Assembly: GCA_903910585.1 (NCBI GenBank)
Contig: CAIWAH010000190.1
Coordinates: forward strand, 1-64,000
Direction of reading: 5' to 3'
Source: an uncultured Verrucomicrobiota bacterium
Lineage (GTDB): Bacteria; Verrucomicrobiota; Verrucomicrobiia; Limisphaerales; UBA9464
Length of the DNA stretch: 64,000 nt
Part shown: positions 32,010 through 40,808 of the stretch, one piece after another
Layout: each line of letters starts with the position of its first letter
Numbering within the stretch: the stretch's first letter is position 1
Program-made: the position numbers and the translations under genes
The notes under the pieces: model-generated
What the model was told of the DNA's origin: nothing
The model's input: only the letters and a program-made list of their open reading frames with translations
Database searches by the model: none

Positions 32010-32930
32010 ATGATGTTCCCCGGATTCAGGAAGTGCGCGTGGGTTGCCATCGGAATGCTGGTTGGCTCGATTGCCGGCGGGGCAGGCACTCCGGCGGTGG
32101 TGTTGGACCTTTGGCCAGGAAAGCCGCCGGGTGAAGCCGGCGTGATCGGGGAAGAGGCGGACCTGACGAAGCCCACGGACCAGCTGATCGCCGGTCAGCG
32201 GGTGATCCGCCTCGGCAACGTCACGAAACCCACGCTGAGCGTCTATCGGCCGGCGCCGGCTCGCGATACGGGCGCCGCGGTGCTGGTCTGCCCGGGAGGC
32301 GGTTACCACATTCTCGCGCTCGACTTGGAAGGAACCGAGGTGTGCGAGTGGCTCAACTCGATCGGCGTGACCGGGGTGCTGCTCAAATACCGGGTGCCCA
32401 AACGTCCCGGACTCGAAAAGGATGCGGTCGCCTTGCCGGATGCCCAGCGCGCGCTCGGACTGATGCGCCATCACGCCAAGGAATGGGGGCTGGATCCCGA
32501 TCGGATGGGCGTCCTCGGGTTTTCTGCCGGCGGCCACCTCTCCGCGGCGTTGAGCACCCGTTCGTCGGCGCGGACTTATCCCGCCGTGGACGCAGCCGAT
32601 CAGCGGAGCTGCCGGCCGGATTTCGCCGTGCTGATCTATCCGGGCTATCTGACTGACAAAGAGCAGGGGGATCGGGTCGCCGCCGACCTGCCGTTGTCGA
32701 CGAACACCCCGCCGATGTTCATCGCCATGAGCCAGGACGATCCGGTCCGGGTCGAGAATGCGCTCGGGTTCAGCGCCGGCCTGAAGCAGGCCAAAGTGCC
32801 GTTCGAGCTGCACATCTATCCCTTCGGGGGGCATGGCTACGGCCTGCGCCGGACAGACAACCCGGTGACCACGTGGCCGGACCGGGCGGCGGATTGGATG
32901 CGCGCCAATGGTTGGTTGCGTCGCCGTTGA
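32010..32930 (+). CDS. Secreted alpha/beta-hydrolase (acetyl-xylan-esterase-like)
   Basis: A 306-residue protein with an N-terminal signal peptide (WVAIGMLVGSIAGGAGT). Alpha/beta-hydrolase features: oxyanion sequence LVCPGGGYHILALDLEGTEV, nucleophile GFSAGGHLSAA (Ser), acid SQDDPVRVENA and His in YPFGGHGYGL. The HGGG-type CPGGGY and the domain order fit the BD-FAE/xylan esterase group common in polysaccharide-degrading Verrucomicrobia. A second ATG at 32013 is equally possible as the start. Confidence 0.85.
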   Translation: MMFPGFRKCAWVAIGMLVGSIAGGAGTPAVVLDLWPGKPPGEAGVIGEEADLTKPTDQLIAGQRVIRLGNVTKPTLSVYRPAPARDTGAAVLVCPGGGYHILALDLEGTEVCEWLNSIGVTGVLLKYRVPKRPGLEKDAVALPDAQRALGLMRHHAKEWGLDPDRMGVLGFSAGGHLSAALSTRSSARTYPAVDAADQRSCRPDFAVLIYPGYLTDKEQGDRVAADLPLSTNTPPMFIAMSQDDPVRVENALGFSAGLKQAKVPFELHIYPFGGHGYGLRRTDNPVTTWPDRAADWMRANGWLRRR

Positions 32931-32942
32931 GACCGGCTGGGC

Positions 32943-33326
32943 TCACTTGGGTGCGGGGAGGTCGCGTCCGGTCGCGAGCTGGATTCGCCGGCGCCACTCG
33001 TCCGGTGCCACTTCAACCGGCTTGGCGCGGCAGATCCCCTCGGACCCGGGATAATTCCAGAGGTTCGGGAAATCCCGGCACTGCTGCGGCTTCACCGGAT
33101 TTACCCGGCAGTTGTCGCCCTCGAGGAACACGCAGGCGCCGTTGGCCTGATCGGTTAATGCGAGGCCGCTGCGATTGGCGTTCAAGCGGGTGAAGCGGCC
33201 GATGAAGTCGCCTTCTGAGAGACCCATGTGAGCGGCCATCTGGGTGATCTCGGCCTCCGAGACCTTCACCTGACCGGGCCAGCGGCAACAGGCGGTGCAG
33301 CGGTCGCATTCCAGGAAGATCGGCAT
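32943..33326 (-). CDS. YkgJ-family cysteine-cluster protein
   Basis: A 127-residue protein with CDRCTACCRWPG near the N-terminus and CVFLEGDNCRVNPVKPQQCRDFP in the middle, the metal-binding pattern of the YkgJ/Fli-B-type cysteine cluster family (zinc or Fe-S). The function is unknown. Met at 33326 lies directly before the first cysteines; longer in-frame starts run back into the next gene's start region. It is convergent with the esterase, 12 bases apart. Confidence 0.8.
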   Translation of the reverse strand: MPIFLECDRCTACCRWPGQVKVSEAEITQMAAHMGLSEGDFIGRFTRLNANRSGLALTDQANGACVFLEGDNCRVNPVKPQQCRDFPNLWNYPGSEGICRAKPVEVAPDEWRRRIQLATGRDLPAPK

Positions 33327-33471
33327 CGGGGCAAGGGAATCGCCCTGAACGAACCTGGAGGCAAGCATTCGGTGTGGGCCTGCACCGGTATGATGATCGG
33401 CGGCCGCTGGCCTGAGACCGGTCGAATTCGGCATTCTGGCCGGCGTTGCGATTTGCTGTCTTCGTGGGGTC

Positions 33472-35535
33472 ATGAAAGGTCCCAACCGTCCCCAATACTT
33501 CCGTCTTTTCCGGGTCGGCATTGCCGCGGCGCTGTTGACCGCTTCCGGTTCCGTCCAGGCTGGAGTCACCGCCTATGGCCTGTTCAAGGGCCGAGGTTAC
33601 AACCAGACCGGGCCGGGAACCATCGTCCTCGATTCCGGTGGCGAGGCTTACAGGGTGTTCTCGTTCATCGCCACCGCGGGTCCCGACGAAATCACGCTGG
33701 GGCAGGCCAACATTCCGGGGAAGCTGTTCCCGATCTTTTTCAGCCCCGGCGACGATCCGACGTCCTCCATTTTCGAGCAGGCGTATTCCTCCCAGGCGGA
33801 GTTGGACGGGGACATCCCGAACGGTCCGGTCAACTATCAGATCATCGATTCCGATTTCGCGACCCTGAACGCGTCGCTTTCAGTCAATGGCGATGCCTAT
33901 CCGACGGCTAGTCCCATCTCCAATTACGCGGCGGCGCAGTCAATTGATCCCGCGCAGCCATTCACGGTCCAGTGGACCGCACCGGCCGGGTTGACCGCGA
34001 GCGACTATGTGGTCGTCAGCGTGCACAGTGCCGACGGCGAACTGACCCGTTCCCCCATGCCGTGGCAGGCCGGGGCTCTTGCCGGCACGGCGACCTCATT
34101 CACCGTGCCCGCCAACACGCTCGCAGGCGGGGATCTGGAAGTGAACCTGACCTTCGTCAAAGTCACCGGCCGCAACACTTCCGCAATTCCGGGGGCGGTC
34201 GGACTTACCGGCTACTTCAGTGGGTTGGACGTGCCCTTGAAAGTCAGCGGAGGAAGTTCCGGGGGCGACACCACCAAGCCGGCGCTCGCCGGTTACACCC
34301 CGGCGCTGGCCTCGCAGGTGGACCCGGCCACGCCGCTGGTGCTGAACTTCAGTGAAGCCATGCAGGCGGTGCAGGATGTGGTGTGGATCAACCTGCCGAA
34401 CTTCGGCAATGTCACCTACACGTGGAGCAATGGTGGCCAGACGTTGACCTGCGCGATGCCCGGGGGCTTTCCCGCCGGGGCGGCGATCATCTGGGGCCTG
34501 AATCCGGACGGGTTCAAGGACCTCGCGGGCAACACCCTGGCGGGCGAGGGCGTTGGCGGTTCGTTCACGGTCAAAAATCCGGTGACGGAGCCCTGTGCCA
34601 ACGGCCCCGCTGAACGCAGCAACTTCTTCTTTGTGATGAAGGATGTCGGATTCATGCAGACTTCCGCGGCCGATCCGGTGGAGGGGCGTTCCGGAGACGA
34701 TTCCATCGGCCAGTTCGGTGCCTTCTTCACCCCGGGAACCGGGGGCACGGTTTCCGCGGCGTCCGTCCGGCTTCCGGGCGGCACCGTTCGGACCATGTCT
34801 GCGGTGGTGGGCCAGTATTTCACGATCGGTTCGGCCGCCTCGGCGGCGGCGCTGAACACCGCCTTTCCGGCCGGCAATTACACGGGCACGGTCACCATCG
34901 GCGGGCAGACCGGAAACCTGTCGCTGGCGATGGCTGGCGCCCCGCCGGTGCCCAAGTGCGCCAACTATGCGGCGGCGCAGGCCGTGGACCCGAAGGACGC
35001 CTTCACGCTCCAGTGGAATCCGTTCACCGGGGCCGCCGCCAACGACCGCGTGGAAATCGTGATCACGGATGACCAGGGACGCACCGTTCTCCAGGCACCC
35101 AATGAATGTGCCACCCCGCCGGTGACGCTCGCCAACAGCGCCACGTCCATCACCCTGGCCGCCAATCTCCTGGCTGAAGGGAAGACCTACGATGTGGAGC
35201 TCCGCTTCGCGAAAATCGGCGCGACTGCGTCCAACGCCGCCCCGGCATACGAGGGCACCAGCGGTTACGGCCATGTCACCCGGTTTACGCTCAAGACCAC
35301 CGGGGGCGTGCCGGACACCGTGACCATTACCGGCTACCGCGTCGCCGCCGACGGACGATTTGAGGTGGATGTGCTGACGGGTGCAGGGAAAACCGTGTTC
35401 CTCGAGGCGTGGACGAACTTCGCCACATGGGAGCAGGTGAACGGCGCCGTCGCAGGAGCCAATGGGCAGGCGACGTTGAAGGATCAACGCACCGTGGTGC
35501 CCGATACACAGGTCTATCGCGTCCGGACTCAGTAA
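33472..35535 (+). CDS. Secreted protein with Ig-like (Big_5) domain and internal duplication
   Basis: A 687-residue protein with a signal peptide (about 1-30, FRVGIAAALLTASGSVQAG). A module starting SNYAAAQSIDPAQPFTVQW (about 155) recurs as CANYAAAQAVDPKDAFTLQW (about 500), in both cases followed by a beta-rich stretch with SADGELTRSP or TDDQGRTVLQAP. Between them is a Big_5-type domain (PLVLNFSEAMQAVQDVVWI). There are few charged residues and many Thr, Gly and Ala, as in exported beta-sandwich proteins. No catalytic motif or sorting signal is seen. Many such long secreted proteins of unknown use are found in Verrucomicrobia. Confidence 0.7.
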   Translation: MKGPNRPQYFRLFRVGIAAALLTASGSVQAGVTAYGLFKGRGYNQTGPGTIVLDSGGEAYRVFSFIATAGPDEITLGQANIPGKLFPIFFSPGDDPTSSIFEQAYSSQAELDGDIPNGPVNYQIIDSDFATLNASLSVNGDAYPTASPISNYAAAQSIDPAQPFTVQWTAPAGLTASDYVVVSVHSADGELTRSPMPWQAGALAGTATSFTVPANTLAGGDLEVNLTFVKVTGRNTSAIPGAVGLTGYFSGLDVPLKVSGGSSGGDTTKPALAGYTPALASQVDPATPLVLNFSEAMQAVQDVVWINLPNFGNVTYTWSNGGQTLTCAMPGGFPAGAAIIWGLNPDGFKDLAGNTLAGEGVGGSFTVKNPVTEPCANGPAERSNFFFVMKDVGFMQTSAADPVEGRSGDDSIGQFGAFFTPGTGGTVSAASVRLPGGTVRTMSAVVGQYFTIGSAASAAALNTAFPAGNYTGTVTIGGQTGNLSLAMAGAPPVPKCANYAAAQAVDPKDAFTLQWNPFTGAAANDRVEIVITDDQGRTVLQAPNECATPPVTLANSATSITLAANLLAEGKTYDVELRFAKIGATASNAAPAYEGTSGYGHVTRFTLKTTGGVPDTVTITGYRVAADGRFEVDVLTGAGKTVFLEAWTNFATWEQVNGAVAGANGQATLKDQRTVVPDTQVYRVRTQ

Positions 35536-35689
35536 GCCCGGCGGGAACATCGAATTCGAAGTGGCGGCCACCCGGCCGCCACTTGTGTTTTCAGTGCCTG
35601 AACCTTCCTCGCCGGGTGGATGACATGGCGCGCGGCCGGATTACCGGTTCGACTTCGCGGTGGCGGTTCTGCTTCTGTCGGCGCCAGCA

Positions 35690-36511
35690 ATGCCCGCCGT
35701 CCTAGCGCTGTTCGCCCATCCGGATGACATCGAATTCCGTGCCGCCGGCACGCTCCTGCTCCTGCGCGAACGGGGCTGGGAGCTGCATTGCTGCAATGTC
35801 TCCCGCGGCAACCTTGGCAGTTCTACCATGTCGTCGGCCCGCACGGCCACCGTCCGGCGGCAAGAGGCTCAGGCCGCCGCGAAAACGCTGGGAGCGAATT
35901 GGCACCCGCCTTTCTGCGACGACCTCGCCATCTCCTACAACGCGGCGAACCTCGCGCGCGTCGTTGCGCTGGTTCGCCAAGTTCGCCCGACCATTTTGCT
36001 CACGCATCCGCCGGTGGATTACATGGAGGACCACACCGAGACGTGCCGCCTCGCGGTCAGTGGCGCCTTTGCCCGCGGTATGCCGAATTTCCGTCCCCGT
36101 CCCGCTCGCGCTCCATGGAACGGTCCGGTGACGATCTATCACGCGACCCCGCACGGACTGCGCGGGCCGCTCCGGGAGCCCGTGAAGCCGGAACTTCTGG
36201 TGAACACCGCCTCGGTCCACGAACAGAAGCTGGCCGCGCTTGCCTGCCATCAGAGCCAGCAGGAATGGCTCGACGCGAGTCAGGGCATGAACAGCTACCT
36301 CGCCGCCGCGGACGAGGAATCCCGCACCGTCGCCCGGCTGGGGAAGAGGCTCACTCACGCCGAAGGCTGGACGCGCCATTCGCATCTGGGTTTCTGCGGC
36401 GAGACGGATGATCCGCTGCGGGATGCCTTGGGGCGACTGGTCGCAACATTTGGCGGACTGGAAAGTCCGCCCTCCCGGGAGCGCGGACTTTCCAGTCCGC
36501 TGCGGCGATGA
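35690..36511 (+). CDS. PIG-L family deacetylase
   Basis: A 273-residue zinc-dependent deacetylase. The metal motif is ALFAHPDDIEFRAAGTLLLL, with the later His in LLTHPPVDYMEDHTETCRLA. The family removes acetyl groups from N-acetylglucosamine-type substrates. The start is ATG 35690 (a GTG at 35660 is in frame). The last 19 codons are made of a double-hairpin repeat (36452-36500), so the natural C-terminus may have been altered. The stop overlaps the tlyA start by ATGA. Confidence 0.8.
   Translation: MPAVLALFAHPDDIEFRAAGTLLLLRERGWELHCCNVSRGNLGSSTMSSARTATVRRQEAQAAAKTLGANWHPPFCDDLAISYNAANLARVVALVRQVRPTILLTHPPVDYMEDHTETCRLAVSGAFARGMPNFRPRPARAPWNGPVTIYHATPHGLRGPLREPVKPELLVNTASVHEQKLAALACHQSQQEWLDASQGMNSYLAAADEESRTVARLGKRLTHAEGWTRHSHLGFCGETDDPLRDALGRLVATFGGLESPPSRERGLSSPLRR
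36452..36500. repeat. Double palindrome at the pig-L/tlyA junction
   Basis: GGCGGACT-ggaa-AGTCCGCC and GCGGACT-ttcc-AGTCCGC are two hairpins, and each is also the inverse of the other, so the 49 bases can fold as one long hairpin or two short ones. It encodes the end of the PIG-L protein and ends 8 bases before the tlyA start codon, so it could affect tlyA translation. Confidence 0.65.
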
Positions 36512-37257
36512 AATCCCGCCTCGACCAAGCGCTGGTGGACCGCGGCCTGTGCGAAAGCCGGGCGAAGGCGCAGCGCGCCATCATGGCCGGGCAGGTCCGG
36601 GTGAACAGGCACCCGGCAAAAAAGGCGAGCGATTCCGTGCGCGATGGCGACCAGGTCGAGTTGCTCGCCGGGGACAGGTTCGTGAGCCGCGGCGGCCACA
36701 AGCTGGAGCACGCCCTCGCCCACTTCGGCGTCAGTGTCACCGGCGTCACCGCGCTCGATCTCGGCGCGAGCACGGGCGGTTTTACCGACTGCCTGCTGCA
36801 ACAGGGCGCCGCGCGGGTCTTCGCCGTGGATGTCGGCACCAACCAGCTCGCGTGGAAACTCCGCAACGATCCCCGGGTCGTGGTCATGGAGCAGACCAAC
36901 GCCCGGCATCTGACCCCGGCCTCGTTTGGCCCGGACTGGCGGCCGTTCGATCTGGCAGTGGCCGATTGTTCCTTCATCTCGCTGCGCCGGATACTTCCGC
37001 CCGCAGCGCCGCTGGTGCGGGCGGGCGGGCGGCTGGTGGCATTGGTCAAACCGCAGTTTGAGGCCGGCAAGGAAGAGGCCGACCGGGGCGAGGGCGTCAT
37101 TACCGATCCGGCGGTTCACGCCCGCGTGCTGGCGGAATTGGAAGGATTTGTCGCCGCGGAGCCGCTGGGCTTAGTCTGGCGCGGCGTCACGGAAAGCCCC
37201 TTGCTCGGTCCGGCCGGCAACCGGGAGTTCCTCGCACTGATCGAGAAGACCGCTTGA
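36508..37257 (+). CDS. tlyA: TlyA-family rRNA 2'-O-methyltransferase
   Basis: A 249-residue protein with an S4 RNA-binding domain (about 1-60, RLDQALVDRGLCESRAKAQR) and an FtsJ-like methyltransferase: FVSRGGHKLEHALAHF, the SAM site ALDLGASTGGFTDCLLQQGA, and the K-D-K-E type residues in DVGTNQLAWKL, VADCSFISLRRILPP and VKPQFEAG. TlyA methylates cytidines in rRNA. The hemolysin name in databases is historical. It is coupled by 4-base overlaps to both neighbours. Confidence 0.85.
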   Translation: MKSRLDQALVDRGLCESRAKAQRAIMAGQVRVNRHPAKKASDSVRDGDQVELLAGDRFVSRGGHKLEHALAHFGVSVTGVTALDLGASTGGFTDCLLQQGAARVFAVDVGTNQLAWKLRNDPRVVVMEQTNARHLTPASFGPDWRPFDLAVADCSFISLRRILPPAAPLVRAGGRLVALVKPQFEAGKEEADRGEGVITDPAVHARVLAELEGFVAAEPLGLVWRGVTESPLLGPAGNREFLALIEKTA

Positions 37258-38138
37258 AGAACGTCGCCACCAGCATCCGCCGTGTGGGCCTCATCGCAAA
37301 TCCGGAAAAGCCGGACGTGGCCCGGCTGGTGCGTCGTGCCCAGAAACTCATCACGGCCGCCCGGCGCAGCGTCTTGCTGGAGGCGAACACCGCGTCAATG
37401 CTCGGCGGGAAATTCCGCTCGGTCTGTTCCATGCCGGAGCTGGCGGCCGCGACGGACCTGATCCTAGTCTTCGGCGGCGACGGCACGATGCTCAAGGCCG
37501 CCCGCGAGATTGCGGGGCACGCGACGCCGGTGCTCGGCATCAACGCCGGCCACTTGGGTTTCCTTACGGGGGTCTCTCCCAACCATCTGCAGGCCGCGCT
37601 GCACCGGGTCTGGGAAGGGCGGTTTCAGCTGGAGGAACGGGCCCTGCTCGACGGCACCGTTTGTCGCGGGCAGGAATCCACCACGCTTCTGGCCCTGAAT
37701 GATTTCGTGCTCAGCCGCGGGCTTACGTCGCGCCTGATCGAGCTTGAGGTGCGGGTGAATTCGGAACTCCTCACGCGTTACCGCTGCGACGGTTTCATCG
37801 CGAGTTCGCCGACCGGGTCCACCGCCTACTCGCTAGCGGCCGGCGGCGCCATCGTCAGTCCCGACACCGAGGCATTGACGCTCACGCCGATCTGCCCGCA
37901 TACGCTGAGCATCCGGCCGGTCGTCGTGAACTTGGCCTCGACCGTTTCGGTGCGCCTGATCAGCGCCCGGCTTGTGGCCACCGTGGCCGCGGACGGCCAG
38001 CAGCAGGTGGAGCTGACGGCGGGCGACACCGTCACGATTCGCCGTAGCGCCCGGTCGGTCCGGCTGCTCCGGCTGGAAGGCACCAACTTCTTCAGCACCC
38101 TGCGCCAAAAGCTCGGCTGGTCCGGTTCCAACGTATGA
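37254..38138 (+). CDS. nadK: NAD kinase
   Basis: A 294-residue ATP-NAD kinase that makes NADP. It has the GGDG motif in LVFGGDGTMLKAAR, NAGHLGFLTG, the NE-like ALNDFVLSRG, and the substrate loop FIASSPTGSTAYSLAAGGAI. The start is a TTG that overlaps the tlyA stop (TTGA); no other start is available before the first conserved strand VGLIANPEKPDV. Coupling to TlyA is common in many phyla. Confidence 0.9.
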   Translation: MKNVATSIRRVGLIANPEKPDVARLVRRAQKLITAARRSVLLEANTASMLGGKFRSVCSMPELAAATDLILVFGGDGTMLKAAREIAGHATPVLGINAGHLGFLTGVSPNHLQAALHRVWEGRFQLEERALLDGTVCRGQESTTLLALNDFVLSRGLTSRLIELEVRVNSELLTRYRCDGFIASSPTGSTAYSLAAGGAIVSPDTEALTLTPICPHTLSIRPVVVNLASTVSVRLISARLVATVAADGQQQVELTAGDTVTIRRSARSVRLLRLEGTNFFSTLRQKLGWSGSNV

Positions 38139-38187
38139 ACCTCCCGCCAACCCGCTTCTCCTCCCGCCATTCGCCCCACACTCAACC

Positions 38188-39210
38188 ATGATCCGCCTCA
38201 AAGACATTGCCCAGGCCGCGGGCGTCTCCGTCATGACGGTCAGCAAGGCGCTCCGCGACAAGCCCGATCTGGCCGTCGCCACCAAGGAGCGCATCCGCAA
38301 GCTGGCGGACCAGATGGGCTATGTGCCCGACGTCTCGGCCCAGACGCTGCGCACCCGCAACACCCGGGTGCTTGGCCTCGTGCTCTCCACGAGCACCAAT
38401 CCGGTCAATGCCCGCATCTGCCTGGCCATCGAGGAGCAGGCCTATGAGCTCGGATACGAGGTGCTGCTGGCCCACACGCTCAACCGCACCGACCGCGAGG
38501 AAGCCGTGTTGCGCCGCATGATTGCCCGGCGGGTGGACGGGGTCTTCATCTCCCCGGTGTATCGGCTCGAACCGAGGGCGCCGATCTACGATGAGCTGGA
38601 GCGCCGCCGCATTCCCGCCGTGCTCCTGGGCCATGGTGCGCCGTTCTGCGAGGCGTTTCCGGCCGTGGAGACCGAGGACGTCGCCGCCTCCGAAGCGGTG
38701 ACGCGGCACCTGATGGAACTGGGCCACCGGCGGATCGCGTTCTTCGCCGGGCCAATGATTTCGCCGTGGGCCAAGGAGCGCCTCGAAGGCTACCGCCGCG
38801 CCCATCGCGAAGCCGGCGTGCCGCTCGAGGACACGCTGGTCTTCAATGCGGGTTCGACCATCGAGGAAGGGGCCGCTGCCGCCCTCCAGTTTCTCCAGGA
38901 GCAGCCCGGGGCCACCGCCATCCAATGCGTGAATGACCTCGTGGCCATCGGTGCGGGCGAGACGTTGCTGAACCAGGGCCAGCGGATTCCGCAGGACTTC
39001 AGCCTCGCGGGCTACGGCAACGTGCTCACGAGCGAATACTTCCGGGTGCCGCTCACCACGGTGCGCCAGCCGAAACTGAGAATGGGTTCCGTGGCGATGG
39101 ACCTCATGCAACGGCGGCTCCGCGGTGAAGAGGTCAAAACGGTGCGCCTGCCCGCCGAACTGGCGATTCGGGCCAGCACGGGATCGCCCAGGACGGATCT
39201 TCCGGTCTGA
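38188..39210 (+). CDS. LacI-family transcription regulator
   Basis: A 340-residue regulator. The N-terminal helix-turn-helix and hinge are MIRLKDIAQAAGVSVMTVSK and LRTRNTRVLGLVLSTSTNP. The periplasmic-binding-protein-like domain has GYEVLLAHTLNRTD, the subunit sequence GHRRIAFFAGPM and CVNDLVAIGAGETLLNQGQR. It probably senses a sugar, but no sugar genes are next to it, so its targets are elsewhere. It lies 49 bases after nadK. Confidence 0.9.
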   Translation: MIRLKDIAQAAGVSVMTVSKALRDKPDLAVATKERIRKLADQMGYVPDVSAQTLRTRNTRVLGLVLSTSTNPVNARICLAIEEQAYELGYEVLLAHTLNRTDREEAVLRRMIARRVDGVFISPVYRLEPRAPIYDELERRRIPAVLLGHGAPFCEAFPAVETEDVAASEAVTRHLMELGHRRIAFFAGPMISPWAKERLEGYRRAHREAGVPLEDTLVFNAGSTIEEGAAAALQFLQEQPGATAIQCVNDLVAIGAGETLLNQGQRIPQDFSLAGYGNVLTSEYFRVPLTTVRQPKLRMGSVAMDLMQRRLRGEEVKTVRLPAELAIRASTGSPRTDLPV

Positions 39211-39261
39211 GCCAGCGAGGCACTTGCAGAGCCGGGAAAGCCGGTGGCCCGGCGGCTCGTG

Positions 39262-40650
39262 TCAGCCTCCCAACGTCGTCGGATCGGTCACGTCGCCCTT
39301 GTTGAACTCGACGTATTCCTCCGTCAGGTCGGCTGCATACATCAGGGCGGCGCCCTGGCCGAGGTTGAGGCGGATGTGCAGGTCGAATTCCTTCGGTGCG
39401 GCGGCGGAACACAGTTCCTTGTAGGTGGCTTTCGTCGGCTGACCGCGCTTCAGGCTCCACAGCACCTTGCGGCTGCCCGGCGCGCTGTAGCCGATGTCCA
39501 CCTTGCTCTCCACAATGGTCGCCGGACTGTAACCCAGGGCGTCGATAATCCGGCCCCAATTCGGATCGCCGCCGTGCCAACTGGTCTTCACCAGCGCGCT
39601 GTTCGCCACGGCCCGGGCCGCGGCATCCGCGTCGGCAATGCTCTTCGCGCCTTCGACCCGCACAGTCACCACCCGGTGCACACCTTCGCCGTCGCAGACG
39701 ATCTTCTTCGCCAGCACGAGGCAGACATGGGTCAACGCGGTCTGGAACACTCCGAACTCCGAACTCCGAACTCCGAACTTCTTGTTTCCCGCGAGCCCGT
39801 TCGCCAGCACCAGCACCGTGTCGTTGGTGCTCATGTCGCCGTCCACGGTGATGCGGTTGAAGCTGTTGGCCACCGCCTCGCGCAAGGCGGCCTGCAAGAC
39901 CTTGGCCTCGATCGCCGCGTCGGTCGTGATGAAGCCCAGCATCGTGGCGTGGAGTCCCTGCGGCAGCGCGGCCGGCCGCGCCCCGGTGGCGCTCATGCCG
40001 GGCTGGATCATGCCCGCGCCCTTGCACATGCCGCCGAGGCGCACGGTTTTGCCACCCAGCTTGAACTCGATGGCCACCTGCTTCGGCTTCGTGTCGCTGG
40101 TCATGATCGCCTCGGCCGCCTGCGCGGCGTGATCGGCCGTGTCCCCGAGCAGCGGTGCCGTGGCCAGGATGCCAGAGCAGACCTCCTCCATCGGCATGGT
40201 CACGCCGATGCGGCCGGTGGAGCCGACGAGCGCGTAGCCGTCCTTGATGCCCAGGGTCTTCTCGGTCAGGCGCACCATGGCGAGGGCATCCTTCATGCCC
40301 TGCTTGCCGGTGCAGGCATTCGCGTTGCCGGAATTCACCACGACAGCCTGGGCGATGCCCTTGGCAACGCGCGGCACGCAGACCTTCACCGGCGCGGCGC
40401 AAATCTGGTTCGTGGTGAACATGCCTGCCACCGAGCAGGGCACGTCGGAGACGATCAGTGTCAGGTCCCGCTTCTGCCCCTTGTTGGAACCCTTGCCAGT
40501 GCCCAGGCGCTTGATGTCGCAGAACACGCCGGCGGTGCGGAATCCCGGCGGCGCCACGATCGCGCCCTCCACGTCTTTGAACTTCAACTTCACGGGCGCG
40601 GATGAACTCACACGCGGCCCTCGAATCAATCGCGAAATGGGTCCTCGCAT
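39262..40650 (-). CDS. argJ: Ornithine acetyltransferase / N-acetylglutamate synthase ArgJ
   Basis: A 462-residue protein of arginine synthesis that moves the acetyl group from acetylornithine to glutamate. Family marks: VVNSGNANACTGKQG, SDTKPKQVAIEF, the self-cleavage region with ATMLGFITTDAAI, DGDMSTNDTVLVLANG, and KTSWHGGDPNWGRI. Two oddities stand out. About 15 residues (SATGARPAALPQGLH) are inserted just before the Ala-Thr cleavage site, where other ArgJ proteins read PxMATML directly. A run of four 7-base repeats encodes KFGVRSSEFGV. The first 16 residues are unlike other homologues, so a start nearer VKLKFKDVEG is possible. Confidence 0.9.
   Translation of the reverse strand: MRGPISRLIRGPRVSSSAPVKLKFKDVEGAIVAPPGFRTAGVFCDIKRLGTGKGSNKGQKRDLTLIVSDVPCSVAGMFTTNQICAAPVKVCVPRVAKGIAQAVVVNSGNANACTGKQGMKDALAMVRLTEKTLGIKDGYALVGSTGRIGVTMPMEEVCSGILATAPLLGDTADHAAQAAEAIMTSDTKPKQVAIEFKLGGKTVRLGGMCKGAGMIQPGMSATGARPAALPQGLHATMLGFITTDAAIEAKVLQAALREAVANSFNRITVDGDMSTNDTVLVLANGLAGNKKFGVRSSEFGVFQTALTHVCLVLAKKIVCDGEGVHRVVTVRVEGAKSIADADAAARAVANSALVKTSWHGGDPNWGRIIDALGYSPATIVESKVDIGYSAPGSRKVLWSLKRGQPTKATYKELCSAAAPKEFDLHIRLNLGQGAALMYAADLTEEYVEFNKGDVTDPTTLGG
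39749..39776. repeat. Heptanucleotide microsatellite inside argJ
   Basis: Four perfect copies of ACTCCGA stand in tandem within the argJ coding sequence. The unit is not a multiple of three, so gain or loss of one copy would shift the frame. Confidence 0.85.
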
Positions 40651-40677
40651 TCATCTGCCGGCTGGCATCGTGGAATC

Positions 40678-40782
40678 TGGACTGCGGGGCCATGGCCCCG
40701 CTTTGGCTTCACGGTAGAAAGTGCAGCACCGGTGGACTGTCCTGATGGCGCTACCAACGCGGCGTTATGCCGCCGCAGTCCA
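40678..40782. repeat. 105-bp REP/BIME-type repeat, left of the transposase
   Basis: The unit begins TGGACTGCGG and ends CCGCAGTCCA, a perfect 10-bp terminal inverted repeat. Inside are the palindromes GGGGCC-at-GGCCCC and GGCG-ttat-GCC. A second copy with the same length and orientation lies at 41403-41507. Confidence 0.85.
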
Positions 40783-40808
40783 AGAAGATTCCGGCGTGAC
40801 GCCGCCGA

